A DNA stretch of 42,212 bases from Gemmatimonadota bacterium (GTDB lineage: Bacteria; Gemmatimonadota; Gemmatimonadetes; Palauibacterales; Palauibacteraceae), in NCBI GenBank assembly GCA_029262175.1, contig JAJCZV010000115.1, positions 1 through 42,212 of the forward strand, read 5' to 3'. A model generated the notes under the pieces. The model searched no databases. It saw only the letters and a program-made list of their open reading frames with translations, and was not told where the DNA came from. The position numbers and the translations under genes were made by a program. This document shows, one piece after another, positions 23,421 to 34,897 of the stretch. How positions within the stretch are numbered: position 1 is the first letter of the stretch; each line of letters opens with the position of its first letter.

Positions 23421-24776
23421 ATGTTCCGGGTGACCGCAGGGCGTCGTGTCCGATGGCGTGCAGGCGCAGCGTCGGCTCTCGCGTTTGGTTGCGCGTTCCT
23501 CGCCTCTTCGCTCTTCGCTCAAGATCTGTTTCTGTCCGGCGGCCAAGTCATCGACGTCGACGCGCGAGAGATCCGGATCCAGAATCTGCGGATCTCCGAT
23601 GGCGTGATCGTGGGGACGCCCGAAGCGCTGCCGTCGGGATTTGCGGGTGAGGTGGTGGATGTGACCGGGCGCTGGATCATGCCCGGGCTCGTCGACCTTC
23701 ATACGCACTCGTTTGGAAACCAAGGGCCGGTCGAGGGAGCGATGGAGTTCCAGGGCACGGTGATGGTCTCGAATCGAATGTTGTTTGCGGGCGTCACGGC
23801 CTTTCTAGATCTCTTCGGTCTCGAGGATCAAATCCTGTTCGTGCGTAACGCGCAGCGGGAGAACCGCACGGTTGGGGCGGACATCTTTGTGGCCGGCCCC
23901 TGCCTCACGGCTCCGGAAGGACACTGTTCGGAGTACGGAATTCCGACCCGCCTCATGAGCACGCCCGAGGAAGCGCGTCGAAACGTGGACGAGCTTGCGG
24001 CCAAGGCGCCCGACGTGGTCAAGATCGTCTATGCGCCCGAGGGCCGTTTGCCCTCCATCGATCGAGCGACCCTCACGGCGGCCATCGAAGCGGCGACGTC
24101 GCACGCGATCCCGACGGTCATTCACGTGCAGAGCTGGGACGACGTGCGCCACGCGGCAATCGCGGGTGCGACCGCGGTCACGCACATACCCGACGATGAG
24201 GTGATCCCCGACGACGTCATCGCACTGATGTTGACCCACGGCGTTGCGAGCATCCCGACGCTCTCCGTGCAGTTCGGAGTTTCGGATCTAACCGCGGACC
24301 CGACGCTGCTCGATGGACCGATCGCCCAAGGCGTCACGACCGAGGTCATCCGTGCGGCGTATCGATCCGACGACCTCACTCCGGCGGCCGAGCGGTGGCG
24401 ACTGCAACAGATCGAGGACGGGCCCAAGGTGCTCGCATCGGTGCGGCGGTTGCACGAGGCCGGGATTCAAGTCCTGGTGGGAACGGACTCGGGTAACCTG
24501 GGGACGATCCAGGGGTGGTCGGTCCATCATGAGATGAAGAAGTTGGTCGAGGCGGGGTTGGAACCGTGGGATGCGCTCGCGGCGGCCACGACGCGGGGCG
24601 CCGCATTCCTCGCTCAGAACTACGGCGTAAACATTGGAGACGCCGCAAACCTGGTGATCCTCGAAGCATCTCCCATCGATGACATCGACAACACCGAGCG
24701 GATCGTCTCCGTGGTGCACCGCGGTCAGATCGTAGATCGGGCCGCGCTCGGGGTTAGGCCGTCGACGACAGGCTGA
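23421..24776 (+). CDS. Secreted amidohydrolase (imidazolonepropionase-like)
   Basis: The 451-residue enzyme is a metal-dependent amidohydrolase with an N-terminal signal peptide (ASALAFGCAFLASSLFAQ). The family's metal ligands are in order: HTH in PGLVDLHTHSFG (about 92-94), Lys in DVVKIVYAPEG, His in PTVIHVQSW, His in AVTHIPDDE and Asp in VLVGTDSGN. The end of the barrel and the C-terminal beta part (ANLVILEASPIDDIDNTERIVSVVHRGQIVD) are complete. Relatives with this export signal hydrolyse cyclic amides or dipeptide prolines; the exact substrate is not known. AAGGA stands before the ATG. It is divergent from the PadR operon across 184 bases. Confidence 0.92.
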   Translation: MFRVTAGRRVRWRAGAASALAFGCAFLASSLFAQDLFLSGGQVIDVDAREIRIQNLRISDGVIVGTPEALPSGFAGEVVDVTGRWIMPGLVDLHTHSFGNQGPVEGAMEFQGTVMVSNRMLFAGVTAFLDLFGLEDQILFVRNAQRENRTVGADIFVAGPCLTAPEGHCSEYGIPTRLMSTPEEARRNVDELAAKAPDVVKIVYAPEGRLPSIDRATLTAAIEAATSHAIPTVIHVQSWDDVRHAAIAGATAVTHIPDDEVIPDDVIALMLTHGVASIPTLSVQFGVSDLTADPTLLDGPIAQGVTTEVIRAAYRSDDLTPAAERWRLQQIEDGPKVLASVRRLHEAGIQVLVGTDSGNLGTIQGWSVHHEMKKLVEAGLEPWDALAAATTRGAAFLAQNYGVNIGDAANLVILEASPIDDIDNTERIVSVVHRGQIVDRAALGVRPSTTG

Positions 24777-24846
24777 ACCCGCGCCCTCGGCTGGCAGCTG
24801 CGGGCGGACCAAGTCCTCCGCGAGTCTGCGGGGTGCCGCTCGGCGT

Positions 24847-25053
24847 TTACCGGTGCGGGTTGTTGGTCGCGTACTTGTGCGCGGTCACCGCAGACACCAC
24901 GTGACACACCCACCCCAGTAGGCCGCCCGTACCGATCCACATGCCGGGAGTCACGATGAGCCAAAACACACCGCGCAGGATCTTGCCGTTATAGATCTGG
25001 CCGATCCCGGGAAACAGAAAACTCAGGATCGCTGCCGTTCCAGGGTTTCTCAT
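24847..25053 (-). CDS. TM2-domain-like small membrane protein
   Basis: The 68-residue protein has two hydrophobic helices around the TM2-family signature FLFPGIGQIYNGK, then RGVFWLIVTPGMWIGTGGLLGWVCHVVSAVTAHKYA. TM2 proteins are short, widespread inner-membrane proteins of unclear function. The ribosome site GGAGGACAT before the ATG is good. It is convergent with the amidohydrolase and divergent from the gamma-glutamyltransferase gene. The 204 bases between 25054 and 25257 must hold both promoters; I see only a weak CATAAG -10-like box near 25184. Confidence 0.8.
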   Translation of the reverse strand: MRNPGTAAILSFLFPGIGQIYNGKILRGVFWLIVTPGMWIGTGGLLGWVCHVVSAVTAHKYATNNPHR

Positions 25054-25257
25054 CTATGTCCTCCGAATGTCCGAAAGTCAGGTCTTCTAAAGGGCTCGTC
25101 GCGGCCCTCAACCACCCTACGTCACCCGGTTGCGGCAGGTTTCTCGGCCTGCGGTCTGGCCGGACCGAACCGTTCTCCGCCATCATAAGGAATGGATGGC
25201 CGTCGATCCGTGACGACCCGCCGCGTGCCCACACCATCACAACGGGAGTCTTGCCCT

Positions 25258-27018
25258 ATGGATCTCTCTCGCCGGGATTTCATCGCGAAATCGGCAGCCC
25301 TCGGTGCAGGCGTAGCGGCGGTCGGCGGACTGTCCGGGTGCCGCATCGATCGAGCCTCCGATACGCGACGAGGGTCGGCGACGTTCGGATCTCCGGCGGC
25401 AGGGGACGAGTCACCCGGGCTCGTCGTGGCTCGAGGCCCGATCGCGACCGAGGCCGGAGTGGGCGCGCTACGTGCCGGCGGCAACGCGATCGACGCGGCC
25501 ATTGCAACTGCATTCGCACAATTCATCACCACGCCATTCTCGGCGGGCATCGGCGGCTTCGGTTGCATGGTCGTGTTCGACGCGAGCACCGGACGCGCGA
25601 CGTCGATCGACTTCCACGGGCGCGCGGGCTCCAAGGCAACGCCAGATGTGTTTCGCGATGATCTAGAGGGCCGCATCTATGGCCACGCCGACCGCTGGAA
25701 GATCCGCGGAGACATCAACCAGATCGGATACACATCGGTGGTCACGCCCGGCACGGTCGCCGGGCTATGGGAGGCGCACCAACGGTTCGGCACCCTTCTG
25801 TGGGGAGATCTCATCGAACCGGCGATCCGTCTCGCGCACGATGGTTTCGACATCCCGGTCTCGCTCGCGCGCGGCTTCACGACCAATACGGTTTCGAGTT
25901 CGGGGGTCGTCCCCTTCTTCACCAAGGTCCAAACCACGGCTGCATCGGGACGCATCTTCCTCAATAACGGACAACCCTGGAAGGCCGGCGAACGCCTCGT
26001 ACAGCGAGACTACGCGCGCACGCTCGAACTCGTCGCTGACGGTGGGGTCGATGCGGTCTATCGCGGGGAGATCGCCGAGCGGATCGCGGAAGATTTTGAA
26101 CAAAACGGCGGGCTGGTCACCCTCGAAGATCTCGAAAACTACGAGGTGGATGTCTACGACCCCGTCCATGGGACCTACCGCGGACACGAGATCTTCTCCA
26201 ACGCGCTTCCGGGGAGCGGGGCTCAAGTCATCGAGATCCTCAATCTGCTCGAAGGCTACGACGTCGGTTCGATGACGCATGGCGAAACCGACTACGTCGA
26301 GTTGGTGTCGCGCGCGCAGATTCTTTCGTTTATCGATCGGCGCCGGTATCACGGCGATCCGAAATTCATCGAAGATGCGACCGAGACTCTCATATCCAAG
26401 GATCGCGCCGCTGAGCTTCGCGACTTCATCGAGCGGAGAGACCTGCCGCCTGACGTGGCCGAGTTGCCTGCGGAGCCGCCTCACACCACGCACCTCTCGA
26501 CGGCCGATCGATCCGGCAACTGTGTGGCTTTGACGCACACGCTCGGATCCGCGTCGGGCGTCGTCACGGAGGGGCTCGGTTTCACCTATAACAACTGCAT
26601 GTTTCAGTTCAATCCGATTGCCGGCCGTCCGAACAGCGTCGCACCGGGGAAGGCACGGATCACCGGCATCTCTCCGGCCATCGTCCTGCGCGACGGCCAG
26701 CCGATCCTCGTGACCGGCGCGGCGGGTGGGACGCGGATCTTGGGCGCCGTACAGCACACGATCAACAACGTGGTCGACTTTGGGATGTCGGCGCTGGAAG
26801 CGGTCAGCGTCCCTCGCTGGCACTGGGAAGACCACGTGCTCGAGCTGGAGCCGCAACTCTTCTATCACCTGCGCGAAGCGCTCGAGGCCCGGGGGATCGA
26901 GGTGGGGAACGACGCTTTCGTCGCGCAGCTCCACGCCATCGGGCGTGATCCCGACACGGGTCTTTGGACGGGCGGCGCAGATCCGCGTGGATGGGGCGGC
27001 GGGGCGGCGAGCGCCTAG
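25258..27018 (+). CDS. ggt: Gamma-glutamyltransferase, Tat-exported lipoprotein
   Basis: The 586-residue proenzyme cleaves and transfers gamma-glutamyl groups, for example from glutathione, in the periplasm. SRRDFIAKSAALGAGVAAV is a clear twin-arginine signal, and GLSGC adds a lipobox (Cys about residue 26). The large-subunit marks GGNAIDAAIATAFAQFITTPFSAGIGGFG are present. The maturation site is intact: PPHTTHLSTADRSGNCVALTHTLG, where Thr410 would be freed as the N-terminal nucleophile of the small subunit. The small subunit also shows PNSVAPGKARITGISPAIV and GAAGGTRI. GGGAG lies before the ATG; the frame opens at 25192 but has no better start. The stop overlaps that of the convergent epimerase gene by four bases. 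Confidence 0.93.
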   Translation: MDLSRRDFIAKSAALGAGVAAVGGLSGCRIDRASDTRRGSATFGSPAAGDESPGLVVARGPIATEAGVGALRAGGNAIDAAIATAFAQFITTPFSAGIGGFGCMVVFDASTGRATSIDFHGRAGSKATPDVFRDDLEGRIYGHADRWKIRGDINQIGYTSVVTPGTVAGLWEAHQRFGTLLWGDLIEPAIRLAHDGFDIPVSLARGFTTNTVSSSGVVPFFTKVQTTAASGRIFLNNGQPWKAGERLVQRDYARTLELVADGGVDAVYRGEIAERIAEDFEQNGGLVTLEDLENYEVDVYDPVHGTYRGHEIFSNALPGSGAQVIEILNLLEGYDVGSMTHGETDYVELVSRAQILSFIDRRRYHGDPKFIEDATETLISKDRAAELRDFIERRDLPPDVAELPAEPPHTTHLSTADRSGNCVALTHTLGSASGVVTEGLGFTYNNCMFQFNPIAGRPNSVAPGKARITGISPAIVLRDGQPILVTGAAGGTRILGAVQHTINNVVDFGMSALEAVSVPRWHWEDHVLELEPQLFYHLREALEARGIEVGNDAFVAQLHAIGRDPDTGLWTGGADPRGWGGGAASA

Positions 27019-27917
27019 GACAAGATGTCGTCGAGGGCGGACTCGAGCGTCGGGTACCCGAACTCGACCCCTGCGTCGAGGGCGACCTTGGGGACGACAC
27101 GCTGGGAGGCGAGGACCAAATCCGCGAGTTCTCCGAGCGTCGCTCGCAGCGCGAACTCGGGCACATTCATCCACGCAGGCCGACCGAGCGCACGCGCGAG
27201 TGTTTTGGTAAAGTCTCCGTTTCTCACCGGAGAGGGTGCCACCGCGTTCAGCGGACCGACCAAGCGGTCGTCTGCGGCCGCGGCAAGCATGCACGCGACC
27301 ACATCATCGAGATGGACCCAGGGCATCCATTGGCGGCCGCTACCCAAGCGCCCGCCCAGACCGAGCTTGAAGGGCGGAAGCATTTTGGCCAACGCCCCTC
27401 CGCCGGGCCCCAAGACGACCCCTAACCGAACGCTTACGACGCGGACGCCGAGTTCGGTCGCCGCCTTCGCCGCTTCCTCCCATTTGATCGAGACCTCGGC
27501 CGCGAAGTCATCGCCGGGCGCGGCGTCTTCGGTGAGTTCCCGATCTCCGCACGAGCCGTAGTAGCCGACTGCCGAGGCCGAGACCAAGGTTTTGGGTCTT
27601 ACGTCGAGGGCCGCCATCGCCTCGACCAGGTGTCGGGTTCCGAGCACTCGGCTGTCGAGAATCCGCCGCTTCTTGTCGGGCGTCCAGCGCCCGTCCGCGA
27701 TGGACTCCCCCGCCAGATGAAAGACGGTATCCACCCCATCCAGCGCCGCCTCCGGGGGCCGCTCCGCCTTCGCCCGCCACCCGAATGCCGACACGTCGAA
27801 CTCCGCCAGAGACTCTGCCGCGCGGCTCGCCGATCGACTCAGCACGTGGGGGGCTTCGAGTTCGGCGATGAGCCGCCGACCGATGAATCCAGTCGCGCCT
27901 GTCACTAGAGCCTTCAC
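27015..27917 (-). CDS. TIGR01777/SDR39U1-type NAD(P)-binding epimerase family protein
   Basis: The 300-residue protein is an extended short-chain dehydrogenase of the TIGR01777 (YfcH/SDR39U1) group. The N-terminus has the dinucleotide motif TGATGFIG (about residues 6-13), then FHLAGESIADGRWTPDKKRRILDSRVLGTRHLVEAM, the typical SASAVGYYG with Tyr, and a C-terminal DUF1731-like part (FALRATLGELADLVLASQRVVPKVALDAGVEFGYPTLESAL). The reaction of this group is unknown. GTG 27917 is the likely start: GGGAGG is five bases upstream, and the earlier in-frame GTG at 27923 overlaps that ribosome site. It is convergent with ggt. Confidence 0.92.
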   Translation of the reverse strand: MKALVTGATGFIGRRLIAELEAPHVLSRSASRAAESLAEFDVSAFGWRAKAERPPEAALDGVDTVFHLAGESIADGRWTPDKKRRILDSRVLGTRHLVEAMAALDVRPKTLVSASAVGYYGSCGDRELTEDAAPGDDFAAEVSIKWEEAAKAATELGVRVVSVRLGVVLGPGGGALAKMLPPFKLGLGGRLGSGRQWMPWVHLDDVVACMLAAAADDRLVGPLNAVAPSPVRNGDFTKTLARALGRPAWMNVPEFALRATLGELADLVLASQRVVPKVALDAGVEFGYPTLESALDDILS

Positions 27918-27972
27918 GGGCACCTCCCTTTGACGGCCAACCTACGGGAGCGACGGGCGGGCGGCCGTTTCC

Positions 27973-28011
27973 GTTTCATGTTTCAACCCGTTTCATCGAA
28001 CGATTTGAAAC
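27973..28011. promoter_or_regulatory. Cluster of GTTTCA half-sites in a divergent intergenic region
   Basis: GTTTCA occurs at 27973, 27980 and 27990 and in inverted form (TGAAAC) at 28006. The last two form an inverted pair with a 10-base spacer. The cluster marks the edge of an unusually AT-rich stretch (27970-28095) between the epimerase and the spondin lipoprotein. Further on, TATTGT near 28053 could be a -10 for the spondin gene. No regulator for such sites is encoded nearby. Confidence 0.4.
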
Positions 28012-28178
28012 GTTATAGATCTCAAAAATTACTTTAGGCAAAGTGCACAACTAGTATTGTATATGCAGTTACGCGGCAAATAACGGTACCACTGTGTTCG
28101 GCCTCTCGCCTGCCCAACTCTCACCGTACTAACACGTGCGACTTCGGTCGCAACACATCTCGTTCTTTGGAGGAGACG

Positions 28179-28940
28179 TTGAACAAACGCAACTGGATGC
28201 CGTTCGTCGCGATCGGCTTGATCGCGTTCACAGGCGCCTGCGACGCGGACGCGCCCGCTGGTCCCGAGGCAGAAATCGCCACGGCGGAGGCCCTCGCTCG
28301 TAACAACTCTGCGCTTCGCACCTATGAAGTGACGATCACGAACTACACGGGTGGTCAACCCTTCACACCGCCGCTCGTCGCGACACACGAGAAGCAGGTG
28401 AACATCTTCACCGTAGGGACCGCGGCCTCGTTCGGGGCGAAGGAGATCGCGGAGAACGGGAACCTCGGCCCCATGCTCGGCCGACTCCAGAGCGACGACG
28501 CGTTTTCTGATGTCCAGGTCGTCACGGGCGTTGCAGGTCCCCTCGTTCCCGGTGAAGCCGTGACGTTCACGATTACGGCTGGAAGGCGAGCCCGCTGGAT
28601 TTCGTTTATGTCCATGTTGATCTGCACCAACGACGGCTTTACCGGCGTCGACTCTTTCGTGTTGCCTCCACGCGTGGGCCAGACCAAAGAGAAAGAAACG
28701 CGGGCGTACGAGACCCACACCGAGATCAACACGGAACGGTTCGCCCACATGGTGCCGCCCTGCCCTGCGCTGACGGGATTCCCCAGCTCTGCCCCGGGAA
28801 TGGGGACGAGCCACCCCGACCTCCTCGAGACCGGCGTGATCCAGATGCACCCGGGAATCACGGGTAGCGCGGACCTCGATCCTTCGGTGCACGGCTTCTC
28901 ACCACCGTTGTCTCAAATCCGCATCACGCGGACCAGCTGA
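28179..28940 (+). CDS. Spondin-domain lipoprotein
   Basis: The 253-residue protein has a short signal peptide with lipobox (LIAFTGAC), then a spondin_N domain of roughly 60-245: YEVTITNYTGGQPFTPPLVATHEKQVNIFTVGTAASFGAKEIAENGNLGPM, a long beta-rich middle and GSADLDPSVHGFSPPLSQIRIT. Bacterial spondin lipoproteins are surface proteins of unknown role; the eukaryotic domain binds matrix and metal. The start is TTG 28179, preceded by GGAGGAG with a good spacing; the in-frame TTG at 28167 overlaps that site and ATG 28197 would shorten the signal peptide. A clean intrinsic terminator follows. Confidence 0.85.
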   Translation: MNKRNWMPFVAIGLIAFTGACDADAPAGPEAEIATAEALARNNSALRTYEVTITNYTGGQPFTPPLVATHEKQVNIFTVGTAASFGAKEIAENGNLGPMLGRLQSDDAFSDVQVVTGVAGPLVPGEAVTFTITAGRRARWISFMSMLICTNDGFTGVDSFVLPPRVGQTKEKETRAYETHTEINTERFAHMVPPCPALTGFPSSAPGMGTSHPDLLETGVIQMHPGITGSADLDPSVHGFSPPLSQIRITRTS

Positions 28941-28981
28941 CTTCGATGATTTCGACCAGTCCCGATCCGTGGACTGCACAG

Positions 28982-29013
28982 CCGGGGCTCACCGCGAGCC
29001 CCGGTTGTATCTT
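28982..29013 (+). terminator. Rho-independent terminator after the spondin gene
   Basis: CCGGGGCTC and GAGCCCCGG pair perfectly (9 bases) around ACCGC and are followed by TTGTATCTT. It ends seven bases before the start of the kinase gene. Confidence 0.85.
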
Positions 29014-29019
29014 CACTAG

Positions 29020-30878
<1,859 letters not shown>

Positions 30879-30882
<4 letters not shown>

Positions 30883-32231
30883 ACCCGTCGCCCCCTCCGC
30901 TCTTGCTGATCGTCGACGATGACGACGCGTTCCGCCGACCCACCGCGGAGTTGTTGAGAGACGAGGGCTATCGCGTCGAGACCGCCGGCGGCGCGGCCGA
31001 AGCGGGCGAGTTCCTCGAGCACCAGGCCATCGACCTCTTGCTGCTCGACCTACGCATGCCCGGCATCGGCGGGCTTCAGGTGATCGAAGTCTTGCGACGT
31101 CGTGGCTCGCGTGTCCCGATCCTCATGATCAGCGGATACGGCAGCGTCGAGACCGCCGTCGAGTCGCTTCGACTCGGAGCGGACGACTTTCTCACCAAGC
31201 CCGTCGATCCGGAGGAACTCATCCGGAGAGTCAAGGAACTCCTCGATCGCAGACCTCGCGCGAGCCGACTCGAAGAAGCGACCAACCACGGAATCGTCGG
31301 TCAGTCGGCCGCCATCGGCGAGGTCCTGGAGATGGTCGCTCAAGTTGCCGAGACGGAAGCGACCGTGCTCGTGTCAGGCGAGACCGGTACCGGGAAAGAA
31401 CTCGTCGCCCGGGCGGTTCACGAGTTGTCGCCGCGAAGATCGGGACCGTTCGTACCCGTCAACTGCGCGGCGCTCGCAGAGGGTCTCCTCGAGTCCGAGC
31501 TCTTTGGCCACATACGCGGCGCCTTCACCGGGGCCGACCGAGATCGGGAGGGCCTCTTCGCGACGGCCGACAAGGGCACCCTGCTTCTCGATGAGGTCGG
31601 CGACATGAGTCTTCGTCTCCAGAAGCGACTACTTCGAGTTCTTCAAGAAGGGGAAGCCACCCCCGTCGGCGCTTCCAAGCCCAGGAAAGTCGACGTCCGC
31701 GTAGTCGCGGCGACGCACCGCGACTTGAAGACCGAGATGGAGGCCGGACGTTTCCGAGACGATCTCTACTATCGACTCGCGGTGTTTCCGATCCGAATAC
31801 CGCCGTTACGCGACCGGCGCGGAGATGTGCCGCTACTCGTCGGACACGTGCTCGACCGGCTGGCGGATCGTTCCTCTGCGCCCGTGCCGACGGCCGTCGC
31901 CGCGAGTGCGATGAAGGCACTGAAAGCGCACGCCTGGCCCGGCAACGTCAGAGAGCTTTTTGCCGCCGTCGAAAGCGCGGCGATTCGAGCGAGAGAGGGA
32001 GAGATCGGGGTGGAACATCTCCCACCGGAAGTACGCGGCGAGGCGTCGGACGCTCCCTCCCGGTACCGGGCGCCCACGAAGACCGATGACGAGCGAGGAG
32101 AAATCGCCACGGCGTTGGCCAGCGCTCACGGCGTTCGAGCGGACGCGGCGACGCTACTCGGCATGAGTCGGACCACACTTTGGCGTCGGATGAAAGCGCT
32201 CGGCCTGGACGAAGAGGCGTCGTCGAGCTAA
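30879..32231 (+). CDS. NtrC-family sigma-54-dependent response regulator
   Basis: The 450-residue activator has a receiver domain (acidic patch DDDD at 13-16, phosphorylated Asp57 in LLLLDLRMPG, Lys107 in LTKPVD). The AAA+ domain carries Walker A GETGTGKE (167-174), the sigma-54 contact loop GAFTGA (214-219), Walker B LLLDEVGD and the arginine region GRFRDDLYYRLAVFPIRIPPLRDRRGD. A Fis-like HTH ends the protein (AATLLGMSRTTLWRRMKALGL). It should drive sigma-54 promoters when phosphorylated by the upstream kinase. I saw no convincing -24/-12 element in the window, so its targets lie elsewhere or were missed. Confidence 0.95.
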
Positions 32232-32237
32232 GACCGT

Positions 32238-32258
32238 CTTCGCTACTGCTTCGCTACC
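32238..32258 (+). repeat. Short tandem duplication after the NtrC-type gene
   Basis: CTTCGCTACT and CTTCGCTACC stand one base apart, starting seven bases past the stop codon, in the 22-base gap before the convergent permease gene. Confidence 0.6.
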
Positions 32259-34893
32259 CGATGGCCTCGGCTTGTCGGATCGCAGCCAGTGCGGGAGGGC
32301 GAGCCACCGCTCGACTCCCCATCGCCCCCAGAACCAGCGTCAAGAGGATCGCGCCCGCCCATAGTGAGACCAACACCTGGAATGGAAGCGAAAACGGGAG
32401 ATCGAAGACGCCGCGTACGAGCGCCCAGCTCGCGACGGCCGCCAGCGAAACACCGGCCAGCCCGGCGAGCGCGCCCAGCGTAAAGAACTCCGCCGTGAGA
32501 ATCCCACGCAGGGTCTTGCTGTCGGCACCCAACGCGCGCAGCAACGCGTTCTCACGGAGCCGTAGCCCGCGCGCCGCGATGACGATCGCGGCCAAGATCA
32601 AGAGACCCGCGGCGAGGGTAAACCCACCCATGAATCGCGTCGCGATCGCGGCTCGGTCCAACACGGTTTCGATCACCGCTTGTACGCTGGCGAGATCGAT
32701 GACCAAGGCGCCCGGAGCGGTCGTGACGATCAAATTCTGAAACTCGGCGCGCTGGACCGCGTCATCGATTCTCGTCAGAACGAGATCGGTCCTGGGGATC
32801 CGATCGGCGGTGCCGGGTTCGAAGAGGCCGAGAAAGTTTGGCGCGAGACGCGACCAATCGACCTCTCGAAGACTGGCAACCTCGCTGTCTACGGTGCGGC
32901 CTTGGAAGTCCCATGTAATCGTGTCTCCTACGCCAACGCGCAGGGCCCGCGCCACATCGACCTCGAGCGAGACGCGGATCAATCCGTCCGGCGTTGGACT
33001 GCGAGCGTCCGTTTCATCCCACCATGTGCCCGCCACGACGGACTCCCCTGCGACGAGCGTGTCGCGAACGGAATTTCGGTACTCGCGTCGCAGCGCCCAC
33101 GCGGCGGGCGGTGGGTTCTCGTCCGTAGCTTCGCGAGACGCGCCACGTCGTCCGCGGCGGCCCGACGCCTCGAGTAGGTCCGCGACCAACGCTCCCTCGA
33201 CCGCATGGAGCCGCGCCGGCATCAGCGGCAACACTTCGAGCGCCGGATAACCGCGCTCGTTCATCACTCCGAGCAGCGTCGCCGTACGATCCGCGGGCAC
33301 GTCGAACACGGCGAGGTTCGCTTCGATCCCCGAACCGGCGAGCGAGAACTGGGTGCGAACGTTCCGGTCTATCGACGCGACCGTGCCGATGAGGAACACG
33401 CCGAACCCGACCGCCATGACCGCAGCACGGGTCTGATTTTGGGGACGAAACAGATTCGCGACACCTTGTCGAACCCAAAACGGCGCGCCCGCCAACGGGG
33501 CGCCCGCCAACGTCGCGCGACGCGTGATCTTGATGAGCAAGGAGGCGATCCCGGCCAAGGCCAGCAACGCCGTCCCGATCCCCGCGGCGAACACGAGGCC
33601 TTCCCCGACCGCGCCCGCCTGCCACATGCAAAGTCCGATCACCGTCGCGGCGATCAGCACCCGAATGACCTTGATGGTTCGCGTCGCCGCCACGCGCTCC
33701 CCCCCGATGGCCGCGCGTCGGATGGCGCCGAGCGCGGGCGTGTGCTCGATGGGAGCGATCGCGTGCCAGGCAAACAACGTGGCCGTCCACACCCCCGCCA
33801 ACACGCCGGTTGCCACCGAAAGAAAATCGAGCCGATAGTCGAACCCGACCGGAAGCACGTCTCCCAGCACCCGCGGCAACGCGGCCTGAAGACCGAGCCC
33901 GAACACCACACCGAGCACAGAGCCGAGCGCGGCCAAGACCACCGCCTGAATGATGTGAATCCGGACGAGCGTCGAACCGGTAGCGCCAAGACAGCGCAAA
34001 AGCGCGGCGCTTTTTTGCCGTTGACGCACATACACGTGCATCGCGCTCGCGACGCCGACGGCTCCGAGCAGAAGCGCGGCCAACCCGACCAAACCGAGGA
34101 AACGGCCCACGGTGTCGAAGGCGCGCGAGACGTCGCGCTCCCGATCGGCAGCGGTTTCCCACGAAATCGAATGTCGCGTGAGCAAAGGTCGATACCGGCG
34201 ACCAAACCGGAACGCATCGCGTCGATCGGCCACGCGGACGTACGCTCGGTACGTGGCAAGGCTACCGGTGCGAATCAGTTCCGTCGCCGGAAGGTCGCCC
34301 GCCGCGAGATACACGCGAGGGTTCAGCGACGCCCGAATCCCCGGGTTGCCGGGAACGCTGGTGACCTCTCCTTCAACGACGGCTCGGAGTTCCCCGATGC
34401 GAAGCGTATCGCCGACCGCGACGCCCAACCGCGTGAGCACGCCGGACTCGACGAGGACGCGCGCGACCCCGCCGCCTCCGGATCGAGCTTCCAGTCCGCT
34501 CCACGCACCCGGTGGCACCGTCTCCACACTGCCGTAGAACGGGTACACCGACTCCAGCGCTCGCAACGCGAGGAGCGTGCTGCGCCCCGTCGCCTCTGCC
34601 GACACCATCGTCGGCACCGTCGTCGCTTCGGCCCAATCTCCTTGATCGCCGGCCACGGAGTCGAGCACGGCGAGTACCTCATCGGGAAACGGAAAGCGAC
34701 TCTGGAGTTCGAGGTCTGCGCCGAGAAGCACGCGTCCTTGATCGCGCAGACCCGTCATGAGATTCGAGCGAAACCCACCCACCGCGACGATCGCCGCCAC
34801 ACCGACCGAGATCGACAACACGAACAGCGAGAGTCGACGACCGGCGTTCGTTAGATCACGAAGCGCCATGCGCACCGCAAAGCCTCGGATCAT
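32254..34893 (-). CDS. YbbP-like ABC permease with two FtsX cores
   Basis: The 879-residue membrane protein is the permease of an ABC system of the YbbA-YbbP type. The N-terminus (MIRGFAVRMALRDLTNAGRRLSLFVLSISVGVAAIVAVGGF) gives the first helix. A periplasmic domain leads to a first FtsX core (FLGLVGLAALLLGAVGVASAMHVYVRQRQKSAALLRCLGATGSTLVRIHII) and further helices. A second periplasmic part and a second FtsX core (LAAGLLILAAIVIAARGLRLRENALLRALGADSKTLRGILTAEF) end the protein. The start ATG at 34893 is four bases after the ATPase stop. The wider frame to 34968 is not the gene. Substrates of this group are uncertain; lipid or lipoprotein export is likely. Confidence 0.92.
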   Translation of the reverse strand: MIRGFAVRMALRDLTNAGRRLSLFVLSISVGVAAIVAVGGFRSNLMTGLRDQGRVLLGADLELQSRFPFPDEVLAVLDSVAGDQGDWAEATTVPTMVSAEATGRSTLLALRALESVYPFYGSVETVPPGAWSGLEARSGGGGVARVLVESGVLTRLGVAVGDTLRIGELRAVVEGEVTSVPGNPGIRASLNPRVYLAAGDLPATELIRTGSLATYRAYVRVADRRDAFRFGRRYRPLLTRHSISWETAADRERDVSRAFDTVGRFLGLVGLAALLLGAVGVASAMHVYVRQRQKSAALLRCLGATGSTLVRIHIIQAVVLAALGSVLGVVFGLGLQAALPRVLGDVLPVGFDYRLDFLSVATGVLAGVWTATLFAWHAIAPIEHTPALGAIRRAAIGGERVAATRTIKVIRVLIAATVIGLCMWQAGAVGEGLVFAAGIGTALLALAGIASLLIKITRRATLAGAPLAGAPFWVRQGVANLFRPQNQTRAAVMAVGFGVFLIGTVASIDRNVRTQFSLAGSGIEANLAVFDVPADRTATLLGVMNERGYPALEVLPLMPARLHAVEGALVADLLEASGRRGRRGASREATDENPPPAAWALRREYRNSVRDTLVAGESVVAGTWWDETDARSPTPDGLIRVSLEVDVARALRVGVGDTITWDFQGRTVDSEVASLREVDWSRLAPNFLGLFEPGTADRIPRTDLVLTRIDDAVQRAEFQNLIVTTAPGALVIDLASVQAVIETVLDRAAIATRFMGGFTLAAGLLILAAIVIAARGLRLRENALLRALGADSKTLRGILTAEFFTLGALAGLAGVSLAAVASWALVRGVFDLPFSLPFQVLVSLWAGAILLTLVLGAMGSRAVARPPALAAIRQAEAIG

Positions 34894-34897
34894 TGAA

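Noticed and set aside
25765..27294. A 509-codon minus-strand frame.
   Set aside because: It is antisense to gamma-glutamyltransferase and the end of the epimerase gene, rich in Arg and Asp, with no recognisable domain.
33205..34854. A 549-codon plus-strand frame.
   Set aside because: It is antisense to the YbbP-like permease; low-complexity Arg/His/Gln composition shows it is not a real protein.
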